A stretch of DNA of 64,000 nucleotides from Cystobacter ferrugineus (GCF_001887355.1 NZ_MPIN01000003.1:298615-362614), one strand, 5' to 3'. Counted from the first letter of the stretch, positions 52,194 to 62,555 are shown. The notes: generated by a model not told the origin, from the letters alone. Translations and numbers: made by a program.

Positions 52194-53762
52194 GTGAAGG
52201 CGTTGCCGCTGCTGATGCTCCTGCTCGGCCTCCCGGCCGGGGCCTTTCCCCGCGTGCCCCTGTGCGAGCGGCCCATGGTACTGGCCCAGACCAGCACGAG
52301 GCCCTTCTCCGAGGAGCTGGCGCGGGAGTTCGACGCGTTCGTCCGCGCGGAGCTGGCGCGGGAGCCGCACGCGGGGCTCGCCGTGGGGGTGCTGCGGGGT
52401 GAGCAGCGCTGGGTGGGCACCTATGGCCAACGGGACCTGGCCCAGGGCCTGCCGGCGACACCGAGGACCACGTGGCGCATGGCGTCACTCACCAAGTCCT
52501 TCACGGCCGTGGCGGTGATGCAGCTCGTGGAGCGGGGACTGCTCGACCTGGATGCCGACATCCGCACGTGGGTGCCCTCCTGGCCCGAGCGGCGCTGGCC
52601 GGTGACGCCCCGGCAACTGCTCGGACACCTGGGCGGGGTGACGAACTACGGCCGCCTCGGCCCGACCCAGGACACCGGGCCGCTCGACACGGCGGGAGCG
52701 GTGGCGCTGGTGGCGGGCTATGAGCTGGAGGCCGAACCGGGCACCCGCTTCCTCTACAGCACCTGGGCCTACAACCTGCTGGGCGCCGCCATCGAGGCCG
52801 CCTCGGGCCAGCCCTATGGCGAGTACATGCGGGAGCACGTCTTCGGCCCCGCCGGCATGGTGCACGCGGCACTGGATGATCGCCGCACGCGCGACGAGCA
52901 CCACGCGGCGGGCTACCGGCTCCGGGACGGGCGGCTCGTGCCTTCCAAGAAGGTCGACGTGTCGGGCCGGTTCGCCGGAGGCGGCACCCGCGGCTCCATC
53001 GAGGACCTGCTCGGCTTCGGGCAGGCGCTGCTCGACTACCGGCTGGTGTCGCGCGAGAGCACGGGGGAGATGCAGCGCTCGATGAGCACGCGGGACGGGC
53101 GGCTCACCGACTACGGCATGGGCTTCGCGACCTGGCCGCTCCGGGGCCACTACGTGGTGGCCCACTCGGGAGCGCAGCCGGAGACCTCGACGCTGCTGCT
53201 GCTCCTGCCAGGGGAGGACGTGGCCATCGCGCTCACGAGCAACGTGGAGGGTCAGGCCGCGCTGCTCAAGCGCATCGCGTACGGGCTCATCGCGCGGCTG
53301 CTCGAGGGAGAGGAGCACCGGCTGAACGCCCGCCTGCGCGACTCCGTGGACGCGCTGGTGAACGAGGGACTGAGCCGGGTCTTCGGCTACGGGCTCGCGT
53401 ACCACCACTGGGCGGCGCACGGACCCGGGACGCTCCCCGAGGCGGCTGGACTCCCGGATGCCTTCGCGCGGGTGACGCGGCTGCTGGATCGGACCACCAT
53501 CGCCCGGGAACCCGCCACGGCCCGGGCGCGCATCCTCGCCGCCCACGAGCCCCGCGGGGACGAGCTCTTCATCCAGGTGGGGGCCCACATGGCACGCACC
53601 CTGGAAGAGGCGCTCGGAGCCGAGGCGCTGCGCGGCTATTCGTCGCGTGGCCCGCTCGCCTTCTTCAACGACTACCTGGCCGTGTGCGAGACCCGGGGCT
53701 GCCCCGAGCCCCTGCGCTTCGACGAGTCCTTACGCGCGGAGCTGCGCCGCCTCACGCCCTGA
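52194..53762 (+). CDS. Class C beta-lactamase-fold serine hydrolase, LACTB-like
   Basis: 522 residues from GTG at 52194, which has GGAG at 7 bases and opens a signal peptide (LPLLMLLLGLPAGA); an ATG at 52131 is possible. The fold motifs are SxxK in MASLTKSFTAVAV, the second element in FLYSTWAYNLLGAAIE and HxG in VVAHSGAQPE. In the second element the usual YSN is YST, as in human LACTB and related peptidases. Residues 400-522 are an extra helical domain. The protein is likely an exported peptidase or esterase rather than an antibiotic-resistance beta-lactamase. Confidence 0.9.
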   Translation: MKALPLLMLLLGLPAGAFPRVPLCERPMVLAQTSTRPFSEELAREFDAFVRAELAREPHAGLAVGVLRGEQRWVGTYGQRDLAQGLPATPRTTWRMASLTKSFTAVAVMQLVERGLLDLDADIRTWVPSWPERRWPVTPRQLLGHLGGVTNYGRLGPTQDTGPLDTAGAVALVAGYELEAEPGTRFLYSTWAYNLLGAAIEAASGQPYGEYMREHVFGPAGMVHAALDDRRTRDEHHAAGYRLRDGRLVPSKKVDVSGRFAGGGTRGSIEDLLGFGQALLDYRLVSRESTGEMQRSMSTRDGRLTDYGMGFATWPLRGHYVVAHSGAQPETSTLLLLLPGEDVAIALTSNVEGQAALLKRIAYGLIARLLEGEEHRLNARLRDSVDALVNEGLSRVFGYGLAYHHWAAHGPGTLPEAAGLPDAFARVTRLLDRTTIAREPATARARILAAHEPRGDELFIQVGAHMARTLEEALGAEALRGYSSRGPLAFFNDYLAVCETRGCPEPLRFDESLRAELRRLTP

Positions 53763-53780
53763 GACACGAGGCGGCGAGGC

Positions 53781-54272
<492 letters not shown>

Positions 54273-54329
54273 GACGAAGCACCGTCGCAGAGCGGGCCCC
54301 TCCCAGGCAAGGACCCGCGCCCCGGCCTG

Positions 54330-54965
54330 TCAGAAGCCCGGCGGTACCTGGCCGTGCAGACAGGTGATGGTGTTGGGTTCTCGGGGACCCGACATGCGCG
54401 CGGTGCGAGCACGCGCTGACTCTCCCGGGCGAAGCCCCTCCTCCACGGGCCACGAGGGCTCCTCGCCGGGAGCCAGGGAGTGCAGGCCGCTCTGCCAGGG
54501 ACCGATGACATAGGTGTGTCCCGCGGCGCGGCAGCCGAAGAAGCGCGTCCACGCCCGCGCGAAGGCATGGCCCCGCGCCGTCCCGAACGTCTCGCAGGTG
54601 CGGAACCACCAGAGCGCCTCACCGCCCGGCACGAGCCGCTCGCGCAGTGCATCCAACCGCGCCCGCCACGGATGACGCGGCGCGAGCGCCTGGACATCCA
54701 ACACCTCGCGATCGACGAGGACGCGCCCCCACGTGCCATGGCCCCAGTATTGGATCTCCGCGATGCGCCGCTCCACCGAACGGGCGAGCAGCCAGTCCAG
54801 GGCCTCGGGCCAGCTCGCGACGCCGCGCCAGTCATCGAGCCGGCCCAGGGCGCGATACAGCACGCTGCCCACGCGCCACGAGGCGGTCAGCCCGGGCAGA
54901 CCCCACCTCCCCGCGCAGGTGCGGTCGTACACCATCAGCCTCAAGCCCTCGCTCCGTGCCGTCAT
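54330..54965 (-). CDS. Unrecognised 211-aa protein with caspase/CHAT-like His-Cys dyad
   Basis: I do not recognise a named family. A good GGGAGG lies before the ATG at 54965. The sequence alternates strand-helix. Two hydrophobic strands each end in a reactive residue: IAEIQYWGHGTWG with His76-Gly77, and EALWWFRTCETFG with Cys124. That is the pattern of clan CD proteases (caspase, CHAT, gingipain), in which His and Cys sit at the ends of neighbouring strands, about 40-60 residues apart. The segment FGCRAAGHTYVIGPWQSGLH follows as in DUF4347-type domains. No signal peptide. Activity is only inferred. Confidence 0.65.
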   Translation of the reverse strand: MTARSEGLRLMVYDRTCAGRWGLPGLTASWRVGSVLYRALGRLDDWRGVASWPEALDWLLARSVERRIAEIQYWGHGTWGRVLVDREVLDVQALAPRHPWRARLDALRERLVPGGEALWWFRTCETFGTARGHAFARAWTRFFGCRAAGHTYVIGPWQSGLHSLAPGEEPSWPVEEGLRPGESARARTARMSGPREPNTITCLHGQVPPGF

Positions 54966-55063
54966 GGATGGAACCTCCCGGGGGGCTTCGTGGATGATGA
55001 ATATCTTTTCACCCGGAGGCGTCCGGCGCATCCTCGGGAACGATTTTCCCAGGAGTCCATTCC

Positions 55064-55408
55064 ATGCGCGCCCTCTTACTGACCCTGACTGTCTCCACCG
55101 CCCTCCTGCTCCCCGCCCGGGGTGAAGCGGCCACGCTGCGCTGCGGCAACCAACTGGCCTCGGATGGGGCCTCCAAGTCGGATGTCCTGATGCGGTGCGG
55201 AGAGCCGATGGCCAAGGAGAGCCGCACGGAGACCGTGGGAGAGAGGACGCGCACCCGGAACGAACAGGGCAGCACCACCCAGCAGCACACCGTGCAGAAG
55301 ACGATCGAGGAGTGGACGTACAACTTCGGCCCCTCGCGCCTGATGCAGGTGGCGGTGTTCGAGAATGGCCGGCTCGTCGACGTGCGCAGCGGCGGCTACG
55401 GCCGCTAG
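55064..55408 (+). CDS. DUF2845 small exported protein
   Basis: 114 residues with AGGAG before the ATG. The signal peptide ends at GEAA. The mature part has the DUF2845 pattern: TLRCGNQLASDGASKSDVLM, RCGEP, then IEEWTYNFGPSRLMQVAVF and ENGRLVDVRSGGYG. The Cys pair (RCG...RCG) can form a disulfide. This SmpA/BamE-like small fold is found in the periplasm; its partner is unknown. It is followed after 14 bases by the LysR gene. Confidence 0.85.
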   Translation: MRALLLTLTVSTALLLPARGEAATLRCGNQLASDGASKSDVLMRCGEPMAKESRTETVGERTRTRNEQGSTTQQHTVQKTIEEWTYNFGPSRLMQVAVFENGRLVDVRSGGYGR

Positions 55409-55422
55409 GACGGGAGGCTCCG

Positions 55423-56337
55423 CTGTTCACGCGTCTGGATCCCCGCCGGCTCGAGACCTTCCGGGTGGTGGCCACGACGGGGCAGGTGTCCGCGGCCTCG
55501 CGGCTGCTGCACCTGTCGCAGCCGGCCGTCACCGCGCAGGTGCGCCAGCTCGAGCGCGAGTGTGGCCGGCCCCTGCTGGTGCGCACCGCGCGGGGCGTGC
55601 GGCCCAACGAGGCGGGCCGGGTGCTGCTGGAGTACGCGCAGCGGCTGCACCACCTGCTGGAAGAAGCCGCGACGGCGGTGGCGGGCGAGGAGGAAGTGGG
55701 GGGTGAGCTGGTACTGGCGGCGAGCACCACCCTGGCCAGCTACGTGGTGCCGGATCTGCTGGCCTCGTTCCTGCGCGTCCACCGGGGCGTGCAGGTGCGG
55801 CTGGAGGTGGGCAACACCGAGCAGGTACTGGCCTGGGTAGGCGAGGAGCGGGTGCCGCTGGGGCTGGTGGAAGGACATGCCCGCGCGGCCCGCATCCGCC
55901 TGGAGCACTACCTGGACGACGAGCTCATCCCCGTGGTCGCCGCCCGCGCCCCCGCGGAGCTCATGCGCGTGCGCACCGGGAAGGATCTCCATGACGTTCC
56001 CCTGCTCTGGCGCGAATCCGGCTCGGGCTCCCGTGCCGTGCTGGAGCGGGCCCTGCGCCAGGCGGGAGTGCGCCGGGGACCCCAGACGGGGGATCTCCAA
56101 CTGGGCAGCACCGAGGCCATCAAGGGCGCGGTGGCGGCGGGCCTGGGCGTGGGCTTCCTCTCGCGATGGAGCATCCAGGACGAGCTGGCCTCGGGCCGCC
56201 TGAGGACCTTGCCGATCCCCGACCTGCGGGTGAAGCGGGCGTTCTCGTGGGTGCTGCCGGTGGATGCGCCCTCGGGTATCGCCGGTCGGTTCCTGCGCCA
56301 TGCCCGCGCCGTGCCTCCGTTGCCGAGCGCTCCCTGA
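55423..56337 (+). CDS. LysR-family regulator, probably starting at CTG
   Basis: 304 residues. The helix-turn-helix is at residues 5-63 (LDPRRLETFRVVATTGQVSA, then SQPAVTAQVRQLERECGRPL), the effector domain from about 88 (GGELVLAASTTLASYVVPDL). No ATG, GTG or TTG exists near the expected N-terminus; a CTG at 55423 lies five bases after GGGAGG and begins LFTRLDPRRLETF, so I take CTG as start. The closest functional type is CysB/CbbR/YeiE-like, and the convergent neighbour is a YeiH-type transporter, which matches the YeiE-YeiH pairing. The ligand is unknown. Confidence 0.88.
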   Translation: MFTRLDPRRLETFRVVATTGQVSAASRLLHLSQPAVTAQVRQLERECGRPLLVRTARGVRPNEAGRVLLEYAQRLHHLLEEAATAVAGEEEVGGELVLAASTTLASYVVPDLLASFLRVHRGVQVRLEVGNTEQVLAWVGEERVPLGLVEGHARAARIRLEHYLDDELIPVVAARAPAELMRVRTGKDLHDVPLLWRESGSGSRAVLERALRQAGVRRGPQTGDLQLGSTEAIKGAVAAGLGVGFLSRWSIQDELASGRLRTLPIPDLRVKRAFSWVLPVDAPSGIAGRFLRHARAVPPLPSAP

Positions 56338-56347
56338 AGCAGCCGCC

Positions 56348-57319
56348 TCATCCGATGAGGTGCAGCACGAGGGCGCCGAGGCTCGCGCTGGCCATGCACA
56401 CCCACAAGAGGACGCCCTGGGCGAGGGGCCGCGCGCCCACGGCCTGGACGGCGCTCCGGGTGAGGTTGGCGCCAATGAGGAACAGCGTCAGCACGAGGGC
56501 CCGCCGCGACAGGCCGGCCAGCACGAGCCCCGCGGGACGCAGGGCGGGAACCCAGGTGACGAGCGCCGCCGTGGCGAGGAAGCCGAGGATGAACCAGGGC
56601 TTGCGCGCCTGTCCCCCCTGGGACGCCATCCTGTCCCGGCGGTTGCGCCACGCGCCCAGCGCCAGGGTGAGCGGGACGATCCATAGCGCCCGGGCCAGCT
56701 TCACCGGTGCGGCCACGTCCAGTGCCTCGGGGGCATAGCGCAGGGCCGCGCCCACCACGGAACTCGTGTCGTGGATGGCCAGCGCGCTCCACAGGCCGAA
56801 CTGATGGGCATCGAGCCCCAAGGCGTGTCCCAGCGGGGGAAAGACGAAGAGCGCCACGGCGTTGAGCAGGAACACCGTCCCGAGCGCCACGGAGACCTCC
56901 TGCTCCCGGGGCCGGAGCACGGGCACCACGGCGGCGATGGCGCTGCCCCCGCAGATGGCCGTGCCGATGCTGATGAGCAGCCCCGTCTCGCGTTGGACAC
57001 CCAGCACGCGCGCCAGCCACGTGCCCAGCAACAGACACACCCCGATGCTCACCACCGTGGAGAGCGCGCCCTGAGCGCCCACCGCCAGCACCTCGCGCAG
57101 ATCCATGCCGGCGCCCAGCCCCACCACCGCGAGCGACAGGAGCGGGTGGGTCACCTTCCGGGTGAAGTCCACGTGGGGATTGCCTGGCAGCAGGGCCAAC
57201 CCGAGCCCCGCGAGCAGCGCGAGCCCCGCGGAGACGAAGGGCAGGACGCAGAGCGCGGCCCCGAGGGGAATCAACACGTGCGCGGCACCGCGGCGAGGAG
57301 CGGCCATGGGCGTGTCCAT
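56348..57319 (-). CDS. YeiH-family putative sulfate exporter
   Basis: 323 residues, about ten membrane helices. Typical family segments: HPLLSLAVVGLGAGMDLREV, GVCLLLGTWLARVLGVQRET, LISIGTAICGGSAIAAVVPV, FLLNAVALFVFPPLGHALGL, AIHDTSSVVGAALRYAPEAL and LVLTLFLIGANLTRSAVQAV. The family (PF03601) is described as putative sulfate exporters; the transported ion is unproven. A Met at 57307 is an alternative start. Convergent with the LysR gene, 10 bp between stops. Confidence 0.9.
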   Translation of the reverse strand: MDTPMAAPRRGAAHVLIPLGAALCVLPFVSAGLALLAGLGLALLPGNPHVDFTRKVTHPLLSLAVVGLGAGMDLREVLAVGAQGALSTVVSIGVCLLLGTWLARVLGVQRETGLLISIGTAICGGSAIAAVVPVLRPREQEVSVALGTVFLLNAVALFVFPPLGHALGLDAHQFGLWSALAIHDTSSVVGAALRYAPEALDVAAPVKLARALWIVPLTLALGAWRNRRDRMASQGGQARKPWFILGFLATAALVTWVPALRPAGLVLAGLSRRALVLTLFLIGANLTRSAVQAVGARPLAQGVLLWVCMASASLGALVLHLIG

Positions 57320-57529
57320 GGGCGGCAAGGTGCGCTCCGAGCCATCAGCCCACCAGACGAAAGGCGCGATGAGCCATCCGTTTTCTGGATGGCTCGGGCC
57401 GCGAATGTCTGCCCGGGCGGGCGGGCAACCCCTCGTCCACCCAGCGGAGGTGCGTTCCCAGGAACACCCGGACCCTGCCCGGGGGCCCCCTTCCCAGGAG
57501 CCTCGCCCCAACCCACGTTGTGGGGCACC

Positions 57530-57847
57530 ATGGACCTCTCCGCCTTCTCGAACCTGTCGCCCAGGCACCGTCGCATGCTCACGCTCGCGGGCCTGATTGC
57601 CATTCCCACCTATGTCCTCCCCGTGAGCTTCTGGGGATTGCGCGCGATGCGTCCGATCCTCCTCCGGAACGCCGTGTCGGGAGCCATGACCCTGGGGCTG
57701 GTGTCCCTCGTGGTCTGTGGAGTACGCCAATTGAAGGGGGGCGCCGTGGCGAAGAGCGCGCCGTCGACTGGCCAGCGCTGGCAGTTGCCCGTCCATGAGC
57801 CCATCCTCCCCGAGGAGATGATGGGCTCGCAGGCCTCGGGGCACTGA
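57530..57847 (+). CDS. Small membrane protein
   Basis: 105 residues. Two membrane helices: MLTLAGLIAIPTYVLPVSFW and AVSGAMTLGLVSLVVCGVRQ, followed by a soluble tail ending HEPILPEEMMGSQASGH. It is probably a real gene because its codon use and GC at the third position match its neighbours, but I do not recognise a family and the Shine-Dalgarno is weak. Confidence 0.5.
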   Translation: MDLSAFSNLSPRHRRMLTLAGLIAIPTYVLPVSFWGLRAMRPILLRNAVSGAMTLGLVSLVVCGVRQLKGGAVAKSAPSTGQRWQLPVHEPILPEEMMGSQASGH

Positions 57848-58042
57848 GTCACTCGATTCAGCGGCCGCCCGCCTGGGGTTCTCCCTCGAGGGGAACTCCA
57901 GATGTTTCATTCGTGAATGAATCCGTGGCGAGGTGACGCGCTCCGTCAGACACGGTGCGTCGTCATGCGTCGAACACCCCCGGGCAGCAGGCCCCGGCCG
58001 CTTGGGTTATAGGAACGCCAGCCTTTGGGCGGGAGGCGTTCC

Positions 58043-59419
58043 GTGTCACTCAGTGTGTTCGACATGTTCAGCATTGGTATTGGTCCCTCGAGTTCCCACA
58101 CCGTGGGGCCGATGCGTGCGGCACGTCAGTTCGTGGAGGCCGTCGCGCAAGAGGCCGGAGGCCTGGACGGAGTCGACTCCGTGAAGGTGGAGCTCTTCGG
58201 CTCGCTGGGGCACACCGGCAAGGGTCACGGCAGTGACGTCGCGGTCATCCTCGGGCTGGAGGGGGAGCGCCCCGAGGAGGTCGACTGCGACGCCGTCCCC
58301 GCTCGCATCTCCGGCGTGGTGGAGGGTGCGCGGTTGAAGCTGCTCGGCCAGCAGCCGGTGAAGTTCAAACCCTCCGAGGACATCGTCTTCCACAAGCGAC
58401 AATCCCTGCCGCGCCACCCCAATGGGATGCGCTTCACCGCGGGACTCTCCCGGCGCGGCGAGTCCATCACCCGCTCCTACTATTCGGTGGGCGGGGGCTT
58501 CGTCGTGAATGACGACGGCACCGCGGCCGCCGCGGGAAGCGTGCGCGAGGCGCGCCTGCCCTACCCCTTCACGACGGGCGCGGAGCTGCTCGCGCTCTGC
58601 CAGCAACACGGGCTGAGCATCAGCACGTTGATGTTGGAGAACGAGAAGGCGCTGCGCTCCGAGGCCCAGGTGCGCGCGGGGCTCCTGCGCATCTGGGAGG
58701 TCATGCAGGCGTGCGTCAAGCGCGGCTGCGAGCGCGAGGGCCTGCTGCCAGGCGGGCTCAAGGTGAAGCGCCGCGCGGCGGCCATCCACCGCAAGCTCAA
58801 GGGGGACATGCGCGGCGCGGATCCGCTCATGGCGATGGACTGGGTGAACCTCTACGCGCTCGCGGTGAACGAGGAGAACGCGGCGGGAGGGCGCGTGGTG
58901 ACGGCGCCCACCAATGGCGCGGCGGGCATCGTGCCGGCGGTGATGCACTACTACCGGCGCTTCGTGCCGAACGCGGACGACGAGGGGGCCATCCGCTTCC
59001 TGCTCACCGCGGGAGCCATCGGCATGCTCTACAAGCTCAACGCCTCCATCTCCGGCGCCGAGGTGGGCTGTCAGGGAGAGGTCGGCGTGGCGTGCTCCAT
59101 GGCGGCCGCGGCGCTCGCCGAGGTGATGGGCGGCACGCCCGAGCAGGTGGAGAACGCGGCGGAGATCGGCATGGAGCACAACCTGGGCCTCACGTGCGAT
59201 CCCATCGGCGGGCTCGTCCAGGTGCCCTGCATCGAGCGCAACGCCATGGGCTCCATCAAGGCCATCAACGCCGCGCGGCTGGCGCTCCAGGGAGATGGCA
59301 AGCACAAGGTCTCCCTCGACAAGGTCATCAAGACGATGCGCCAGACGGGCGCGGACATGATGACCAAGTACAAGGAGACCGCGCGCGGCGGCCTCGCCGT
59401 GAACATCATCGAGTGCTGA
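58043..59419 (+). CDS. sdaA: L-serine ammonia-lyase (single-chain)
   Basis: 458 residues from a GTG with GGGAGG six bases upstream. The N-terminal beta domain starts [20 protein letters not shown] and the catalytic alpha domain follows. Cys residues for the 4Fe-4S cluster are in [20 protein letters not shown] and [20 protein letters not shown]; the C-terminal Cys (NIIEC) is the residue that reaches into the active site in bacterial SdaA. It converts L-serine to pyruvate and ammonia and is oxygen-sensitive. No transporter adjoins. Confidence 0.96.
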   Translation: MSLSVFDMFSIGIGPSSSHTVGPMRAARQFVEAVAQEAGGLDGVDSVKVELFGSLGHTGKGHGSDVAVILGLEGERPEEVDCDAVPARISGVVEGARLKLLGQQPVKFKPSEDIVFHKRQSLPRHPNGMRFTAGLSRRGESITRSYYSVGGGFVVNDDGTAAAAGSVREARLPYPFTTGAELLALCQQHGLSISTLMLENEKALRSEAQVRAGLLRIWEVMQACVKRGCEREGLLPGGLKVKRRAAAIHRKLKGDMRGADPLMAMDWVNLYALAVNEENAAGGRVVTAPTNGAAGIVPAVMHYYRRFVPNADDEGAIRFLLTAGAIGMLYKLNASISGAEVGCQGEVGVACSMAAAALAEVMGGTPEQVENAAEIGMEHNLGLTCDPIGGLVQVPCIERNAMGSIKAINAARLALQGDGKHKVSLDKVIKTMRQTGADMMTKYKETARGGLAVNIIEC

Positions 59420-59452
59420 GGGCGGAGCGCCCGGACGCGGGCCCTCCCGGTG

Positions 59453-62446
59453 TCAGTTCATCACGTCGCGGCCCTTGCTCCCGGGCACCTCGGACACGGA
59501 CGGGCCGGGGGCCGCGAGCGGGCCATGGCGTGGCACGTGGACGTGGAACGTCGCGCCCCCACCGGGTGTCTCCTCGATGCGGATGCGCCCGTGATGGGCC
59601 TCGATCACCTGGCGGATGACCCAGAGGCCCAGCCCGAGCCCGCCGTAGTTGCGCGCTGGCACGGCCCGCTCGAAACGCTCGAAGACGCGCTGGCGGTCGG
59701 CCGCCGGGATGCCGATGCCATGGTCCACGACCAAGAGCATCACCCCACCACCTTCCGCGCGCAGGGTGACGTCCACGGGATGGCCCGCGCCGAACTTCAA
59801 GGCATTGGACAGCAGGTGGTGGAGCACCTGTTCCATGCGCTCCCGGTCGAAGAAGCCCTCCAGGGAGCCCTCGAGTTGGAGCCGCACCATGCAACCCTGC
59901 CGCCGGGCATCACCCTGATGGGCGAGCACCACGCCGCGCGCGAGCTCCGCCAGATCCACCTGGACCCGCGACAGCTGCATGCGGCCCGTGGTGAGCTGCG
60001 ACACGTCCAGCAACGTCTCGATGAGCCCGGCCAGCCGGCGCGCGGAACGGCGCGCCGTGTCCAACCGCTCGCCAATGCCGGGCAGGGAGGACACGTTCAG
60101 GCTCCGCTCGATGGCACCGAGCTGGAGCTGGAAGATGGTGAGCGGGGTCTTCAGCTCATGGGAGGCCACGGACAGGAAGTCGTCGCGGGCCCGCACGGCC
60201 TCCAGGAGGTGCTCCACCTGGGCCCGTTCCCGGGCCACCTCCCGGCGCATGCGCGTCCGCTCGAGATGGGCACGCACCCGGGTGAGCAGCTCCCGGGCGG
60301 AGAAGGGCTTGACGAGATAGTCATCCGCTCCGGACTCGAGTCCCTCGAGCGTGGCTTCCTCCCCGGCGCGGGCGGACAGCAGGAGGATGGGCAGGTCCTT
60401 GGTATGGGGTGCGGAACGCAGGGCGCGCAGCAGCCCCACGCCATCCAGCCGGGGCATCATCACGTCCGAGATGATGAGATCCGGTGGGTGGGCCAGGGCC
60501 ACTTCCAGGGCCGTCTGTCCATCCGCCACCGCTTGCACCTCGAACCCGGCGGACAGCACCCGGTGGATGTAGTCGCGCACGTCCGCGTTGTCGTCCGCGA
60601 GGAGCACCCGCGCGCGAGGCCGGTTCGGCTCTGGTGCGACGGGCGGCGCCTCGACGGACGCCTGGACGGACCAGCGCAGCGCCTCCTCGACGTAGGGGGC
60701 GGCACCGGTCGCGGTGGAGGGCAATACCCGCGTGGCGCGCACCCGCTCCTCGGGCAGGTGCGCGAAGCCCAGGGGCACCTCGACGGTGAACGTCGTCCCC
60801 TGCCCCTCGGTGCTGTCCACCTTCACCTGCCCGCCGTGAAGCCGTACCAGCTCATGCACCAGCGCGAGTCCGATGCCCGATCCCTCATGCGTCCGGGCAT
60901 GCGCGTCCTTCACCCGGTGGAAGCGCTCGAAGAGGCGAGGCAGCTCCACGGCGGGGACGCCCGTTCCCGTGTCGCGCACCTCGAGGACGGCGTCCCCGTC
61001 CCGCTCGAAGGTGCGCACCGAGATGCTCCCCTTGTGGGTGAACTTGAAGGCGTTGGAGACGAGATTGAGGACGACCTTCTCCCAGAGTTCGCTGTCCAGG
61101 TAGACGGGCTGGGACAGCGGCGGGCAGTTCACGAGGAGTTGGAGTCCCGCGCGCTCCACCGCCGAGCGGAAGGTGCCCGCGAGGTCCGCGCAGAGCGTGG
61201 AGAAGTCGGCGGGAGCGAAGCTGGCCTCCATCCGCCCCGCCTCCAGCCGGGAGAAGTCCAGCAGCGTGTTGACGAGCCGCAGCAGCCGCCCCGCGTTGCG
61301 CTGGAGCGCCTCCAGCTCGGTGCGGACCTCCTCGGGCAATGGGCCCGCGCGCCCGGCGAGCAGATCCTGCGTGGGCCCCAGCATCAACGTCAGGGGCGTG
61401 CGGAACTCATGGCTGATGTTGCTGAAGAAGACCGTCTTGGCGCGATCGAGCTCCGCCAGGGCCTCCGCGCGCCGCCGCTCCTCCTCGTAGGCACGGGCAT
61501 TGCGCAGGGCCACCGACACCTGGCCCACCAGCAGCTCGAGGAAGGAGCGATAGCCCTCGTCGAGCGCCCGGTTGGGGCTGATCCCCACCACGAGCACGCC
61601 GAGCGGAGCACTCTGGCCCGCGGCGGCCACCGGCATCACCACCGCCGTGCGGACCGGATCCTCGAACGGGCCCCCCATCAGCGTGACGCGGCGCTCGACG
61701 TCCTCGACGAGCACCGTCTCGCCCTCGGCCGCGCGGGCCAGGGGCCACACCGGCGCCCCTTCCTTCTGATCCACCCCGAGCGGACACGCCGCCGAGTTCT
61801 CCTCCAGACCGATGACACCATGGCGGGTGAACCCCTTGCCGTCCGGGTCGCGCAGGTACAGCAGCGCGAAGGGCACATCCAGAGGATGCTCGGCGATGGC
61901 GGTGACGACCTCCTCGCAGGTCTTCGCCACACTCCGGGTCACTCCCGCCCGGGAGGCCAGATCCCTCAAGAGCCGCAGCCGCCGCTCCCCGAGGAGCTGC
62001 TGCGTCACCTCGCTGCAGACGGCGAACATGCCGACGATCTTCCCCGTGTCATCCTCGGCCGGGGAGTGCGAGACGCTGAAATAGGACTCCTCGCGGTAGC
62101 CCGAGCGCTCCAGCAGGAGCATCAGGGCGGGCGTCCAGTTCGCCACGCCGGTGGCCATCACCTGGTGGATCATCGGCCCGAGCGTGTCCCACGCCTCGGC
62201 CATGGTGACGCGGATGTCGAGCCCCAGCGCCGCCGGGTGCTTGTCGCCAATCAGCTTCGAGTAGGCATCATTGTAGAACTGGAGGAAGGACGGCCCCCAC
62301 GTGAGGATCATGGGGTAGCGCGACGAGAGCATCGTGCGCACCAGGGCCTTCAAACTCTCGGGCCAGGTATCCATCGGACCCAGGCTGCTGGCGGACCAAT
62401 CGTGTGCGCGGATGCGCACGTGCATTTCACTCGGACCGGCGAACAT
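59453..62446 (-). CDS. Hybrid sensor: PAS, GAF, kinase, receiver, second kinase
   Basis: 997 residues. Domains in order: PAS (about 15-150, MILTWGPSFLQFYNDAYSKL), GAF (155-320), coiled coil, first HisKA/HATPase with His346 in FFSNISHEFRTPLT and the N, G1 and G2 boxes up to 560, a receiver with Asp661 in DLIISDVMMPRLDG (610-730), and a second HisKA/HATPase with His763 in LSVASHELKTPLTIF, ending near 980. Two full kinase cores around one receiver suggest phosphate can pass from the first His to the Asp, then control the second kinase. No membrane segment. Start at 62446 is weak; 62425 is possible. Confidence 0.93.
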   Translation of the reverse strand: MFAGPSEMHVRIRAHDWSASSLGPMDTWPESLKALVRTMLSSRYPMILTWGPSFLQFYNDAYSKLIGDKHPAALGLDIRVTMAEAWDTLGPMIHQVMATGVANWTPALMLLLERSGYREESYFSVSHSPAEDDTGKIVGMFAVCSEVTQQLLGERRLRLLRDLASRAGVTRSVAKTCEEVVTAIAEHPLDVPFALLYLRDPDGKGFTRHGVIGLEENSAACPLGVDQKEGAPVWPLARAAEGETVLVEDVERRVTLMGGPFEDPVRTAVVMPVAAAGQSAPLGVLVVGISPNRALDEGYRSFLELLVGQVSVALRNARAYEEERRRAEALAELDRAKTVFFSNISHEFRTPLTLMLGPTQDLLAGRAGPLPEEVRTELEALQRNAGRLLRLVNTLLDFSRLEAGRMEASFAPADFSTLCADLAGTFRSAVERAGLQLLVNCPPLSQPVYLDSELWEKVVLNLVSNAFKFTHKGSISVRTFERDGDAVLEVRDTGTGVPAVELPRLFERFHRVKDAHARTHEGSGIGLALVHELVRLHGGQVKVDSTEGQGTTFTVEVPLGFAHLPEERVRATRVLPSTATGAAPYVEEALRWSVQASVEAPPVAPEPNRPRARVLLADDNADVRDYIHRVLSAGFEVQAVADGQTALEVALAHPPDLIISDVMMPRLDGVGLLRALRSAPHTKDLPILLLSARAGEEATLEGLESGADDYLVKPFSARELLTRVRAHLERTRMRREVARERAQVEHLLEAVRARDDFLSVASHELKTPLTIFQLQLGAIERSLNVSSLPGIGERLDTARRSARRLAGLIETLLDVSQLTTGRMQLSRVQVDLAELARGVVLAHQGDARRQGCMVRLQLEGSLEGFFDRERMEQVLHHLLSNALKFGAGHPVDVTLRAEGGGVMLLVVDHGIGIPAADRQRVFERFERAVPARNYGGLGLGLWVIRQVIEAHHGRIRIEETPGGGATFHVHVPRHGPLAAPGPSVSEVPGSKGRDVMN

Positions 62447-62555
62447 GGTGGGCGGCGACTCGGAGGAGGCTCGGGTGTTCTCGAAAAAAAGCCTGTAACA
62501 AGAGCGGTGTACAGTCGCATCCCCTTGAAGAGCGACCCGGAGAACAGGAGACAGG

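Noticed and set aside
52194-53762. Antibiotic-resistance (AmpC-type) beta-lactamase
   Set aside because: The YxN element is YST, and an additional C-terminal domain is present, as in LACTB-type peptidases. No AmpR-like regulator is adjacent.
55195-55422. Upstream extension of the LysR gene within the DUF2845 gene
   Set aside because: An ATG at 55195 would place 76 extra residues in front of the helix-turn-helix, in another frame of the DUF2845 gene. LysR proteins begin close to the helix-turn-helix.
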